Assembly: GCF_000418325.1 (NCBI RefSeq)
Contig: NC_021658.1
Location: 7,888,001-7,952,000, forward strand
Direction of reading: 5' to 3'
DNA: 64,000 bases
Source of the DNA: Sorangium cellulosum So0157-2
Lineage (GTDB): Bacteria > Myxococcota_A > Polyangia > Polyangiales > Polyangiaceae
Position 1 is the first letter of the stretch. The number at the start of each line of letters is the position of its first letter. Below the pieces are notes generated by a model that was not told the DNA's origin, made no database searches, and was given only the letters and a program-made list of their open reading frames with translations. Of the stretch, positions 1 to 10,142 are shown piece after piece. A program made the position numbers and the translations under genes.

Positions 1-630
1 TGCCCCGAGGCGTTCCCGGAGACCGGCAGCGCGTGCTGGCAGATCGGGGCGAGCTGCGCCTATGGCACCCCTCCCGATTGCCCCGAGCCGACCATCGTGA
101 CGTGCGGCGAGGACGGCACGTGGTCCGTGACGGTCGCGGTCTCCTGCAACCCGCCGCCGCCGGTGTGCCCCGAGGCGACGCCGGAGGACGGGGCTCCCTG
201 CGAGGGAGGGATCGGGACCTGCGGCTACACGATGCCCACCGGCTGCGGCCCGATGCCGATCGACGCGGAGTGCGTCCTGGAGGGCGACACCTGGCGCTGG
301 CGGGTGCACGAGATCTTCTGCAACCCGCCGCCGCCGGAGCACTGCATCACCGCCGCCACCGGGGAGGAGTGCGCGGGCCTGGGACCGACCTGTCAGTGGC
401 TTGTGCCAGGCTGTGCCGATGGCGACGGAGCGCCGGCGCTGCCCGCGGCGGGCTGCTTCCCGAGCCTGCCGTGCGAGACGGACGATGCGTGTCCGGCCGG
501 GACCCTCTGCCAGGAGGTCGTCGTCAACCCCTGCGGTGGCGCGTCTGGCGACGGGGCGACCTGCGCCGCGTGCGGGTTGACCAAGAACGTCTGCGTGCCG
601 CCCTCCGCGGCGACCGCCGTGGGGAAGTGA
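1..630 (+). CDS. Cys-rich secreted/surface protein, 5' truncated
   Basis: The reading frame is open from the first base to the TGA at 628-630, so the start lies outside the window. The visible 209 residues are very rich in Cys, Pro and Gly. They contain two imperfect repeats beginning CPEA at residues 1 and 56, each ending in CNPPPP after a Trp-containing stretch. The last 70 residues carry more Cys pairs. Regular Cys spacing suggests a disulfide-bonded exported protein, as is common on myxobacterial surfaces. No catalytic motif is visible and no function is assigned. An overlapping frame starting at 33 is a compositional shadow. Confidence 0.75.
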   Translation, partial: CPEAFPETGSACWQIGASCAYGTPPDCPEPTIVTCGEDGTWSVTVAVSCNPPPPVCPEATPEDGAPCEGGIGTCGYTMPTGCGPMPIDAECVLEGDTWRWRVHEIFCNPPPPEHCITAATGEECAGLGPTCQWLVPGCADGDGAPALPAAGCFPSLPCETDDACPAGTLCQEVVVNPCGGASGDGATCAACGLTKNVCVPPSAATAVGK

Positions 631-632
631 GC

Positions 633-718
633 TCCTCCGCGGCCGGCGCGCCCCGCCAAGGGCGCTCCTCCGCGGCCGGCGCGCCGAGCCAAGGGGATTC
701 CTCCGCGGCCGGCGCGCC
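633..718. repeat. Three spaced copies of a 20-bp GC-rich repeat
   Basis: The 20-mer TCCTCCGCGGCCGGCGCGCC occurs at 633-652, 666-685 and 699-718, a strict 33-bp period. Each copy contains the palindromes CCGCGG and GGCGCGCC. The array fills the gap between the Cys-rich gene and the ferritin-like gene, so it could act as a terminator-like structured region or as a REP-like element. Confidence 0.8.
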
Positions 719-765
719 CCGCCTCTCGTCTTGCCGCTCCCGGACCCCGCGCATAGCGTGACCCC

Positions 766-1590
766 ATGACGGACGCCCCCGACGCAAAGCACGACAGCAC
801 CGCGGCCGCGGAGCAGGCGCCGCGCGAGCCGCCATCGCCCGCCCCTCGCGCTCCCCTCCCGCCCGCGAGCGACGCCGTGCGCGCCGAGTGGGGGCGGCGC
901 ATCGAGGCCGAGTATCGCTCGGCGGCGATCACGCAGCACCTCACGCTCTGGCTCATCCAGATGGGCGCGTCGCCGGATCTCATCGACGACGGCCTGCGCA
1001 TCGTCAAGGACGAGCTCGCGCACGCGCGCCTCAGCCATCGCGTCCACGCCCGCGCGGGCGGCGGGGCCTTGCCGGCGCTGCGCCGCGAGACCCTCGGCCT
1101 CAAGGGCGGCGACGAGCCGCTCGAGATGGCGGTCGCCCGGGCGGGCGTCGAGGTGTTCTGCCTCGGGGAGACGGTCGCGGTGCCGCTCTTCAAGGTGCTC
1201 CGCGAGGGGTGCACCGTCCCGGTCGCGCGCCGGGCGCTCGACCGCATCCTCCGCGACGAGGTGCGGCACCGCGACTTCGGGTGGACGCTGCTCCGCTACC
1301 TGCTCGAGCTGCCGTGCGCGCCGGCCGTGCGGCAGCTGGTCGAGCGCGAGCTCCACGCCATGTTCGCGCGGCTGCGCAGGAGCTACATGCCCCCTGGCGG
1401 CGCGAAGCGCGCGACCATCTCGGACGACGACCGCGTCTGGGGCCTGATGCCGGTCGCCCGCTACGGCGAGATCCTCGAGCGCGCCATCGAGCGGGACTAC
1501 GCGCCCCGCTTCGGCGAGCACGGCATCGACGCGGCCGCCGCGTGGCGCCGCGCGGCGAGCGCGCCCGACCGAGCCGCCGCGCCCACCTGA
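766..1590 (+). CDS. Ferritin-like di-iron domain protein
   Basis: This 274-aa protein has a disordered, Ala/Pro-rich first 35 residues and then an all-helical domain. The metal-ligand pattern of the ferritin-like superfamily is visible: a Glu in the EAEYRSA helix near residue 48, DELAH near residue 82, a Glu in the CLGE helix, and DEVRH near residue 164. Two ExxH helices with two further Glu residues are the usual four-helix di-iron arrangement. The substrate is unknown; such proteins may be oxygenases, oxidases or iron handlers. There is no Shine-Dalgarno; a CATAGC box at 752-757 ends 8 bases before the ATG, which fits a leaderless message. Confidence 0.7.
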   Translation: MTDAPDAKHDSTAAAEQAPREPPSPAPRAPLPPASDAVRAEWGRRIEAEYRSAAITQHLTLWLIQMGASPDLIDDGLRIVKDELAHARLSHRVHARAGGGALPALRRETLGLKGGDEPLEMAVARAGVEVFCLGETVAVPLFKVLREGCTVPVARRALDRILRDEVRHRDFGWTLLRYLLELPCAPAVRQLVERELHAMFARLRRSYMPPGGAKRATISDDDRVWGLMPVARYGEILERAIERDYAPRFGEHGIDAAAAWRRAASAPDRAAAPT

Positions 1591-1903
1591 GCCGGCCGGC
1601 GCGCGTCCAGCATCGAGGCCGACCTCGCCACGATGAGTGGCTCACTCGCCCGCTGGCGCCAGCTCGTCGCATCGCGCCCCGAGCGGGTGCTCCCCGACCG
1701 GTGCGTCCAGACGGCCCGGCGTCTGGATGGGCACACTTGAGCCTGTAGCACTGAGCATCATCACGTATTCCCGATGCAGGGCTTCCGTCATGGACGATGG
1801 CGTCTTCTGCCATGGCCTTGCTGATGCAAAGAGCCAACCCGTCCCGCGGTGAAGTTTCCTGGGCGAGCGACGCCAGATGCTATGCCGCGTGCGAGGAGGT
1901 TCC
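1591..1903. other. Intergenic stretch without a recognised gene
   Basis: About 310 bp separate the ferritin-like gene from the LuxR-type regulator. Base composition becomes less GC-rich from about 1740. The ORFs here lack a family signature or a ribosome binding site. The only signal I can support is GAGGAGG at 1893-1899, which belongs to the next gene. Confidence 0.5.
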
Positions 1904-3052
1904 ATGAGCGCGCTAGCCGGCAGTGACAAACGATGCATCGATGCCTCGGCGCGCGAGTTGCGGCGGATCCCAGTGCAGGGGTCGCCGGAGGGCGTGCTCG
2001 ATGCGCTCACTCGCTGCGCTCCCATCGCATGCGGCCTCGTCGGGACGATGAGCGATCGGGATCCCCCTTCGGTTGCGAGCCACCTCCTACGGCTCCCACC
2101 GGAGGTGTCCGATGGATGGGCGACCACGCCGCGCGCTCATCTTACGCGCATGCTGGCGCCGCTCGTGCCAGCGTCGCCAGGGACGCTCATCTCCGAGACG
2201 GAGTCCATCACTGGTCAATTTCGTGAGGAGTTGGAGCTCCTCCGACGGCTCCGTGCCGCCGGCCTGGGGGAGGCCGCTGGCTACAAGGTCTCCGCCATGC
2301 CCAGGGAGGCTGGGGCGAGAGCGCACTGCTTCATGACGTTTGCGCTCGAAGACGGCCAGACCTTCACGCGCGAGCACCGCCACCTGCTCGCGCGGCTGCA
2401 GCCGGCCGTTCACGCCGCGCTCGAGCGCCTGTGCGTGCCGCTCGTCGCCTCCCAGTCCATCCTCGCCCAGATCGTGGAGGAGCAGACGATCGGATACATG
2501 TGCCTCTCGCGGAGTGGCGCAATCGTCGAGGTGAACGAGCGCCTCCACGCGCTCGTGCGGCGATTCCTACGTGCGGCCCGCGTGGAGGACGGGCGCGGAG
2601 CCCTGGCCCAATTCGCGGGACGGGCGCTAGACGAGACGCGGGGGCAACGCAGCTGGTGCTTGGAGCATGAGGACGGCTCAACCCACGTCAAGATATCCGT
2701 TCATCACCTCGCGAAGGAGACGCATATCATCGGCGAGGACCTGCAGCTCGTCATCATGCAAGAAATCCCGACGCTCCAGCGAGAGAAGAGCCTTCTGGGT
2801 GAGGCTGTCCCGCCGATGTGCCAGACGCCTCAGCTGACGGCGGCGCTCGGCGAGCTGGATGACGTCGAGCAAAAGATCGTTGTAGCCATGGTCACGACAA
2901 AGTCTCAAAACAAGCAGATCGCAATCGAGATGGGCCTCGGCCTTCGCGCCTTCGAGAAGCGCGTCCAGAGAATAGCCAGCAAGCTCAACATTCACGTATC
3001 TCGTGGCACGCGCGTTCGCCCTGTCTTGATGCGCCGCCTGATGAGCAGGTAG
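1904..3052 (+). CDS. LuxR-type helix-turn-helix transcriptional regulator
   Basis: The ATG at 1904 is chosen over the in-frame ATG at 1877 because GAGGAGG lies at 1893-1899. The product has about 382 residues. The first 180 look like a GAF-like sensory region, the middle looks PAS-like (TIGYMCLSRSGAIVEVNERL), and the last 70 residues hold a LuxR-like HTH (QNKQIAIEMGLGLRAFEKRV). This architecture is common in myxobacterial regulators. The ligand and targets are unknown. The next gene downstream, a secreted cysteine-peptidase-like lipoprotein, is a plausible target because a nested palindrome lies between them at 3355-3381. Confidence 0.7.
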   Translation: MSALAGSDKRCIDASARELRRIPVQGSPEGVLDALTRCAPIACGLVGTMSDRDPPSVASHLLRLPPEVSDGWATTPRAHLTRMLAPLVPASPGTLISETESITGQFREELELLRRLRAAGLGEAAGYKVSAMPREAGARAHCFMTFALEDGQTFTREHRHLLARLQPAVHAALERLCVPLVASQSILAQIVEEQTIGYMCLSRSGAIVEVNERLHALVRRFLRAARVEDGRGALAQFAGRALDETRGQRSWCLEHEDGSTHVKISVHHLAKETHIIGEDLQLVIMQEIPTLQREKSLLGEAVPPMCQTPQLTAALGELDDVEQKIVVAMVTTKSQNKQIAIEMGLGLRAFEKRVQRIASKLNIHVSRGTRVRPVLMRRLMSR

Positions 3053-3546
3053 CAGCTCGAGAGGACCGAGCCCAGCGATGCTCCACGATGCGGCCGTCGC
3101 GTAGCCTCTGAGGTCCTCGACTCTCCACGCCGCGTGCTCACGCGCCAGGCCGAGCCTCGGGTACCATGTCCTGCTGACCTCGGACGCTTACGGCATCGAG
3201 GACCGTTTACCGCGAACATACGCAGCCACTCGCGGGCCGCTGCACCGCTCGCCTCGTCGGGTCGCGCCCCGTCGCCGAGCAGCCCGTCCACGCGGGCACT
3301 CGCCAGCCCATAGGGACCTGCGCAGTCGTCGGCCCTGCGCCGACTGTTCGTATTCTTGTCGTAATTTACGAACTCGACAAGTCCTGGGTGGGTCCAGCAT
3401 GCTCATGTGGCGACCACGAAGCTAAGCAGCTCGAGCCCTGGTCGGGCCGAGCTTACGCTCCGGGTATTCGCTGGCGGCCGCTGCAAGCTTCGCACGGCCG
3501 CCCCCCCCCAGAATCCACAAGATCGCACAATCACAACGAGGCAATC
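3053..3546. other. Intergenic region with nested palindrome and C9 tract
   Basis: Nearly 500 bp lie between the regulator and the peptidase-like lipoprotein. No convincing gene is present. The region carries the palindrome described separately at 3355-3381 and a run of nine C at 3501-3509, about 40 bp before the ATG at 3547. A C tract this close to a start could be prone to slippage, but it lies outside the coding frame. Confidence 0.5.
3355..3381. promoter_or_regulatory. Nested inverted repeat, candidate operator
   Basis: The 13-base palindrome TCGTAATTTACGA (3359-3371) sits inside a second inverted repeat, CTTGTCG (3355-3361) and CGACAAG (3375-3381). It is AT-rich against its surroundings and lies about 165 bp before the lipoprotein start. 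A regulator site is the simplest reading; the adjacent LuxR-type protein is the obvious candidate, by proximity only. Confidence 0.4.
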
Positions 3547-4305
3547 ATGAAGACCCAAAACGTTCTGTTCAATCTCGCGGCCATCGCGCTGTCCTTGCTC
3601 CCAGCCTGCATCGCGGCGTCGCCGGAGAGCGAGTGGAGCCCGGCGGCCGACTTCGCGCAGGATGAAGTCACGGGCGAGGCTTCGGGCGAAGTCACCTCCA
3701 GCGGACTTCACGGCTCGCTCTCCTCCGTGTCCAGTGGCTCCGTGGTGGACGAGGCTCTGGCGAAGCAGATCTCGGAGAACGCCAGCCACGATTTTTGGTA
3801 TTTTTGTGGGCAGAGCGCGACCGCAACGGCCATCAATTTCGCCAGGCGGACTTCGCCGACCGACGCCGCCAAGGTCGGTCAGCTGCAATGGTTTCATGAT
3901 CGACTGAAGGCGCGTCAATCCACCTACTCGCTCAGAGACCCGGCTGGACCGTACGCGGCGAGGATCGACTGGCTCTACAATCTCATGCTGGATGAGAAGG
4001 CGAGCGAGTTTACCGCGAGCTGGCTCACGACGAGTAATCGAGAGACCGTCAAGGGCCGCATGATGCAGGCGCTCGACAGCGGAGCCTATGTTGTCGCGCT
4101 GAACCAGACGGATAGCGGCGTGGGTCACTACTTGACGGTCTATGCGATAGATTATCAGCCGACGGTATCAGGCGGTGGCACTGTATACTACGGGGACGTG
4201 CTGTACAACAACCTCGACGCCGAGCACTTCACGGTGTTCCTCGATCGCATGCTGGCGCAGAGTGAGAGGGGTCTATACAATGCATTTTCGGTGAAGAAGA
4301 AGTAA
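3547..4305 (+). CDS. Lipoprotein with papain/C39-like Cys-His signature
   Basis: The start is ATG 3547, preceded by GAGG, and it gives a clear lipoprotein signal ending in LLPAC near residue 20. The mature protein has about 230 residues. FCGQSATATAINFA near residue 95 has the CGxxS/A arrangement that opens the catalytic helix of papain-like and C39-like peptidases. VGHYLTVYAID provides the His strand, and a YGDVLYNN segment follows, where the third catalytic residue would be expected. It is probably an envelope-anchored cysteine peptidase or transpeptidase-like enzyme. The assignment rests on motif spacing only. Confidence 0.6.
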   Translation: MKTQNVLFNLAAIALSLLPACIAASPESEWSPAADFAQDEVTGEASGEVTSSGLHGSLSSVSSGSVVDEALAKQISENASHDFWYFCGQSATATAINFARRTSPTDAAKVGQLQWFHDRLKARQSTYSLRDPAGPYAARIDWLYNLMLDEKASEFTASWLTTSNRETVKGRMMQALDSGAYVVALNQTDSGVGHYLTVYAIDYQPTVSGGGTVYYGDVLYNNLDAEHFTVFLDRMLAQSERGLYNAFSVKKK

Positions 4306-4369
4306 GCGATGTGCGCCTCCGGCTCTCCTCCCGGTGTCAACGCGGCAGTGAAGGTCGAGGCGCACATCG

Positions 4370-4663
4370 TCATCCACTCCAGGCGGCATCGGTCGGCCGC
4401 CGTCGGGACGAAGCGCAGGACGATCCGGCGCGCGGGCCCGCCCAGCGAGCGGACCTCGACGCGGTCGGGGAGCTTGAACGACAGCAGCGTCTCCGGCGAC
4501 CGCCGCCCGGCCGCGCCGCCGCCCTCGCGGATCGGCCCGCGCAGCGTCACCCCGTCGGGCGTCGGCCGCAGGAACGTGAGCTCGAGGAGGGCCGACAGCT
4601 GGCCCAGCTCGTGGACGTGGACGAACGCGGTGGGCTTGTTGGGCCGCTGGGTGCGCCGGCCAC
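4370..4663 (-). pseudogene. Remnant of a Rieske-type oxygenase gene
   Basis: Reading the minus strand from 4663, the frame gives a segment like the C-terminal half of the oxygenase at 7297-8301: a diverged stretch (FVHVHELGQLSALLELTF), then RPTPDGVTLRGPIRE and a near-identical continuation to LEWM. At DNA level, 4370-4570 matches 7551-7751 with 8 mismatches in 201 bases. Similarity stops sharply at LEWM, where the frame runs into unrelated sequence. The Rieske domain and iron ligands are missing. It lies directly downstream of the esterase gene. It is a decayed paralog, possibly touched by gene conversion. Confidence 0.75.
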
Positions 4664-4665
4664 AA

Positions 4666-6420
<1,755 letters not shown>

Positions 6421-7296
6421 TCAAGTTCTCCATGTTCGGACCGTCGGAGCCGCGGTCATCCTCTCAAGAAGGGGATGTGCACCCGCGAGGCGACTGCGAG
6501 CTCTCTCGATCCACCGGTTAGAGATCAAGATTCCCGGCCAGCTTGCTTTTGATCACGGTTTCACCCGCGGGCCGGTGCCGACCACATCCGTGGCAACCAT
6601 GATGTTTGTCGGAGCGAACCTCACATCGCGATCGCCCCGCGAGATGAGGCCCGGGCATCGTAAGGAAGCAAGAGCGGCTCGGCCGCGCAGCCGCACGAAG
6701 CGACTCATCCCGGCATTCCGGCAGGTACATCACCCCGAGTCGGCCCCTGAGCGCCCGGCCGAGAACGGCCCAGATGGCCAAGGGGGATTAGACCATTTAT
6801 GCAGACGCGCGCGGGAAAGCAAGGCTATTTTCGTTCTCGACGCCGTTTTGCCGTGCAGCGTACAGCCACATTCCTCCGTTGCGGTGAAGCTTCACGAACA
6901 ACCGCGCTGGACCGTCGCGGCGGCGTTGTACAGCGCTTCTGGCATGGCGATGCCCCGGGCGTCGGACGCAGCAGCATCTCTCGACCGCCGAGCCCGTCGG
7001 CCCGTCGGCCCGTCGGCCCGTCGGCCCGTCGGCCTGTCGGCCTGTCGGCCTGTCGATGCGTGACGGATCCACCGCGAGGCGACGTGTGCCACGCCCCACA
7101 CACGAGCTCGGTCGTGCGGCTCTTCATCCATAAGACATTTCCAGTGGAGGGCGCTTTAAGCGCGTCCTCGTTGCTGCAGCTCGCGTCTCTTACGGTGCTG
7201 GCGCTGAGCCCGGCCCTCGATGCAGGCCTGTTGAACACTTCGCACACAGTCGCAAGAGGGGCGATCTCGCTCCGGCGGGATTGCTGCCCCGCGGAG
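6421..7296. other. Long intergenic region, no supported gene
   Basis: About 875 bp lie between the esterase start and the oxygenase stop, both on the minus strand. The first 400 bp are less GC-rich than coding DNA here. Several short ORFs cover the region on both strands, but none has a family signature, a signal peptide or a ribosome binding site. The only clear structure is the 8-bp tandem repeat at 6993-7056. Confidence 0.5.
6993..7056. repeat. 8-bp tandem repeat, eight units
   Basis: Eight consecutive octamers run from 6993 to 7056: five CCCGTCGG, two CCTGTCGG and a final CCTGTCGA. The block is perfectly periodic with no spacers and is not in a supported gene. It looks like a slippage-generated microsatellite. 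Confidence 0.9.
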
Positions 7297-8301
7297 CTAC
7301 GCCATCACCCGGAGGACCCGCCGCTCCGGCAGGCTCGCGCGCCGCTGCTCCCACTCGCCGCGCGCCGCCCAGTCGAGGATGCGGCGCAGGAGCAGCGCGG
7401 GCGCGTCCGCCTCGACGTGGTGCTCGCGGAGCTCGCCCTGCGCCGCGGCGGCCGCCTCCGCGCTCTCCAGGAGGAGCCGGTCCTGCCGGAGGATCGCCGG
7501 CTCTTCCGGGCGAAAGCGCGCGCGCGCCCCGAAGGGCAGCGCCCTCGCAATCATCCACTCCAGGCGGCATCGGTCGGCCGCGGTCGGGACGAAGTGCAGG
7601 ACGATCCGGCGCGCGGGCCCGCCCAGCGAGCGGACCTCGACGCGGTCGGGGAGCTTGAACGACAAAAGCGTCTCTGGCGACCGCCGCCCGGCCGCGCCGC
7701 CGTCCTCGCGGATCGGCCCGCGCAGCGTCATCCCGTCAGGCGTCGGCCGCATCTCGAGGAGCTCCTCGCGCAGGCCGCGGAGCAGCGCCGTGTAGAACTG
7801 CCAGTGCGTCCACGGGTGCGCGAACGCCGGATGACACCAGTCGAGGTTGTTCTCCAGCCCCTTCGCCGAGGCGCACCCGAGCTCCACCGAGCCCTGGTCC
7901 CAGCGGTGCGCCGCGAAGCCCTCGATGCCGGGCACGGGCGGCGGCGCGCCGCCGTCGCCGCCGAGCCAGACCCACACATACCCGTCCTGCTCCGCGCAGG
8001 GGAACGCGGGGACACCGCACCTCTCCGGGACGCGCCTCCCGCCCGCGAGCGACGGGATATGCACGCACGCCCCGCCGCCGCTGTACCTCCAGCCGTGGTA
8101 TCCGCACGCGAGCTCCCCCCGGGTCACGCGCCCGAGCGACAGCCTCACGCCGCGGTGGCAGCAGCGATCGGCGAGCGCGCGGGGGCGGCGGCCGTCTCCG
8201 CGGAACACGACGATGTCCCGATCGAGCACCCGGACCGCGCGGGGGGCGCCCCCGAGCTGCGATGAGGGGCAGGCAACATACCAGTACTCCCTGAGGAACA
8301 T
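7297..8301 (-). CDS. Rieske [2Fe-2S] non-heme iron oxygenase, alpha subunit type
   Basis: The start is the ATG at 8301, because its Shine-Dalgarno AGGAGG (complement of 8309-8314) sits 7 bases upstream; an in-frame ATG at 8322 lies before that site. The 334-aa product has the Rieske cluster motif CCHRG, then CGYHGW about 20 residues later, in the first 85 residues. NNLDWCHPAFAH supplies the mononuclear iron ligands (D-x2-H-x4-H). The length suits monomeric-type ring-hydroxylating or demethylating oxygenases. No ferredoxin or reductase gene is adjacent, so electrons must come from elsewhere. The TetR gene lies just upstream on the same strand and an operator-like site overlaps the leader, suggesting inducible expression. 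Confidence 0.88.
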   Translation of the reverse strand: MFLREYWYVACPSSQLGGAPRAVRVLDRDIVVFRGDGRRPRALADRCCHRGVRLSLGRVTRGELACGYHGWRYSGGGACVHIPSLAGGRRVPERCGVPAFPCAEQDGYVWVWLGGDGGAPPPVPGIEGFAAHRWDQGSVELGCASAKGLENNLDWCHPAFAHPWTHWQFYTALLRGLREELLEMRPTPDGMTLRGPIREDGGAAGRRSPETLLSFKLPDRVEVRSLGGPARRIVLHFVPTAADRCRLEWMIARALPFGARARFRPEEPAILRQDRLLLESAEAAAAAQGELREHHVEADAPALLLRRILDWAARGEWEQRRASLPERRVLRVMA

Positions 8302-8318
8302 GATCTCACCTCCTGCAA

Positions 8319-8336
8319 ACATTCACGGATGTATGT
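8319..8336. promoter_or_regulatory. TetR operator copy 1, before the Rieske gene
   Basis: ACATTCACGGATGTATGT at 8319-8336 is identical over 18 bases to 8984-9001 and has the dyad ACAT-N6-ATGT. It lies 4 bases upstream of the Shine-Dalgarno of the oxygenase gene, so a bound repressor would block transcription or its start. A minus-strand -35/-10 pair here is weak (TTGCGA, 16 bases, AATGTT). Confidence 0.75.
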
Positions 8337-8343
8337 AAATCGC

Positions 8344-8352
8344 AAAAAAAAA
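8344..8352 (-). terminator. T9 tract after tetR, possible weak terminator
   Basis: On the minus strand, nine T residues follow the TetR stop codon by about 11 bases. The preceding stem is short (GCGC paired with GCGC around an 8-base loop, beginning at the stop codon). It may attenuate read-through from the regulator gene into the oxygenase gene. Confidence 0.35.
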
Positions 8353-8363
8353 GAGCGCCTGTC

Positions 8364-8972
8364 TCAGCGCCGGAGCCCGCGGACGAACGTCGCGACCATG
8401 CGGCGCACGGCGGCCTTCGACGCCAGCGCCTTCGGGTCCATGAGGTGCAGCGCGGTCGCGCCGTTGACGAGGCTGACGGCCGCGAGCGCGGCCGCCTTCG
8501 GGTCGGCGGCGCGGTCGATCTGGCCGGCCGCGATCCCCTTGCGCACGAGGTCGGCGATCGTGTCGACGAGGCGGCGCACGCTCGCGACCTTCTGCTGGAA
8601 CGCCGGCTCGAGCTCGGGCAGCAGCTCGGTCTTGAACAGCGTGATCGAGAGGACCGCGCGGTACTCCGGATCTTCGTCCAGGACCTCGAGCGATCGCGTG
8701 AGCAGGCGCTCGATCGACTCGAGCGGCGAGTAGCTCGGGGAGAGCGCCTCGACGAAGACCTCGTTCGCCCTGGCGAAGCGCTCGCCGACGAGCGCCGCGT
8801 AGAGCTCCACCTTGCCCTTGAAGTGCCAGTACACCGCGCCCCGCGTGAGCCCGGCCTCCGCGGCGACGTCCTGGAGCGTCGCCGCCGAGTACCCCTTGCG
8901 GCCGAAGACGAGCAGCGCCGCGTCGAGGATCTGCTCGCGGGTCGCCGCCGCCTCCTCCTTCGTCCGTCGCAC
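8364..8972 (-). CDS. TetR/AcrR-family transcriptional repressor
   Basis: The N-terminal HTH is typical of AcrR/TtgR-type repressors: TREQILDAALLVFGRKGY, then TLQDVAAEAGLTRGAVYWHF. The C-terminal ligand domain ends at RGLRR. An ATG at 8987 is in frame, but it falls inside a TTGCAA-17-TATAAA promoter on the minus strand (9007 to 8979). Transcription would begin near 8972, exactly at a GTG that gives the usual family start just before RRTKEEA. I therefore choose the GTG at 8972 (202 codons), read from a leaderless message. The 18-bp operator lies within this promoter and again before the oxygenase gene, implying autoregulation and control of the oxygenase. The ligand is unknown. Confidence 0.85.
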   Translation of the reverse strand: MRRTKEEAAATREQILDAALLVFGRKGYSAATLQDVAAEAGLTRGAVYWHFKGKVELYAALVGERFARANEVFVEALSPSYSPLESIERLLTRSLEVLDEDPEYRAVLSITLFKTELLPELEPAFQQKVASVRRLVDTIADLVRKGIAAGQIDRAADPKAAALAAVSLVNGATALHLMDPKALASKAAVRRMVATFVRGLRR

Positions 8973-8978
8973 CCGGAG

Positions 8979-9007
8979 TTTATACATTCACGGATGTATG
9001 TTTGCAA
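8979..9007 (-). promoter_or_regulatory. Promoter of the tetR gene, spacer filled by the operator
   Basis: On the minus strand, TTGCAA (9007-9002) and TATAAA (8984-8979) are 17 bases apart. The spacer is almost exactly operator copy 2. The expected start point is about 8972, on the chosen GTG. Confidence 0.65.
8984..9001. promoter_or_regulatory. TetR operator copy 2, inside the tetR promoter
   Basis: Exact 18-base copy of 8319-8336 with the same dyad. It lies between the -35 and -10 boxes of the tetR promoter, a classic position for steric repression. Confidence 0.75.
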
Positions 9008-9548
9008 GCCCGGCCGCCGCCCGGGCTGAGCAGGGGGCCCGCGGCGGGCCGCCGCGCCCCACCCCGCCGCCGGCGGCGCCCGGCGCCACCCCTCGCCCGC
9101 GGTCAGCGTCAAGCGCCAAGTCGCCCCCGGCTGTGACAGACCACGTCCGACCCCGTCCACGTGGAGAGAGCGCCCCGAGGACTCCAGTTCTCCACAGGCT
9201 TTCTCCACAGGAAGAGCCCAGGGGCAACAGTTGGATTCTGTCGATTACCATCGCAGCGCGCGCCTCCTCTCGTCATGGCCCTCGCGGAGCCTGGCCGAAC
9301 CTCGCGCGGAAGGGCGAGCCGGCGCCCGGAGGTCGCGCCCAAGTACGCGGATTCACTATATTTTTACGCGCCAGGATCCCGGCCGTCCGACCCTGACAGG
9401 TTGGGACAATGTCCGTCCGATCGATCCCTTTTCGGACGGGTCGAAGATGGCTATCCATGGTAGACATCAAAAACGCGGCGCGACGGCGTGTCTCTCGCAC
9501 GACGCGTGTAAATGGCGCGCCGGAACGCTTCGTTTTGGAGGAGACTTC
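9008..9548. other. Intergenic region, divergent promoters expected
   Basis: About 540 bp separate the divergent tetR gene and the gene at 9549. No gene is supported. GGACAATGTCC at 9404-9414 is a perfect odd palindrome and could be a regulator site for the gene at 9549. An AT-rich patch (TATATTTTTA) lies at 9357-9366. Confidence 0.45.
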
Positions 9549-10142
9549 ATGGAAAAGATCTCGCTCACGTACTTTGTCGACTTCGTTCTCAAGGCCGGGA
9601 CGCCCAAGCTGACCGGCGTCAGGGAGTTCAAGGAGCGGAAGGACGAGCTCCACACGGACTTTTACAGGCAGGTGCGAGAGGCGATCGTCGACATGCACAG
9701 GAGCGGAAAGCCCACCAGCGTGCTCGACGGCTTCCTCGCCGCCCAGCACGACGAGCGGCGTCGCCGCATCTACCCGTCGGTGGTGAATGGATACCGCAAG
9801 TTCCTCGCCTCGACGAAGATGACGTGGTTCGAGCCGCCGGCGTCGACGTACCGCCTCGGCGATCTCGAGATCAACGTCAATCCGGAGCTCGGGCTCGTCA
9901 TCGACGGGACGCCGCACGTGATCAAGATGTATTTCCGCGGCGAGCCCCTGTCGTCGAAGCGCGTGTCGGTCGTGCTGAACCTCTTGATGAACGGCCTCGC
10001 CGAGAGCACGCCGGGCGGCGCCTTCGCGGTGCTCGACGTGCGGAACGCCAAGATTCACACCTTCAAGGTGCCGAACCCGCGGCTCAACCTGCTGCTCCGC
10101 GGCGAGGCGGCCTCCTTCGCCACCATCTACACGGGGCTGTGA
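9549..10142 (+). CDS. Conserved-looking protein of unknown function
   Basis: ATG 9549 follows GGAGGAG at the right distance, so the longer frame from 9231 is not used. The 197-residue product is soluble, with no signal peptide. The N-terminal half is helical and charged. The C-terminal half has alternating strands, including LEINVNPELGLVIDGTPHVI and KMYFRG. The strand order with Glu, Asp and Lys residues faintly recalls PD-(D/E)XK nuclease-like folds, but I cannot place the catalytic triad with confidence. It is a single-gene unit followed by a strong hairpin at 10228-10260. Confidence 0.7.
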   Translation: MEKISLTYFVDFVLKAGTPKLTGVREFKERKDELHTDFYRQVREAIVDMHRSGKPTSVLDGFLAAQHDERRRRIYPSVVNGYRKFLASTKMTWFEPPASTYRLGDLEINVNPELGLVIDGTPHVIKMYFRGEPLSSKRVSVVLNLLMNGLAESTPGGAFAVLDVRNAKIHTFKVPNPRLNLLLRGEAASFATIYTGL

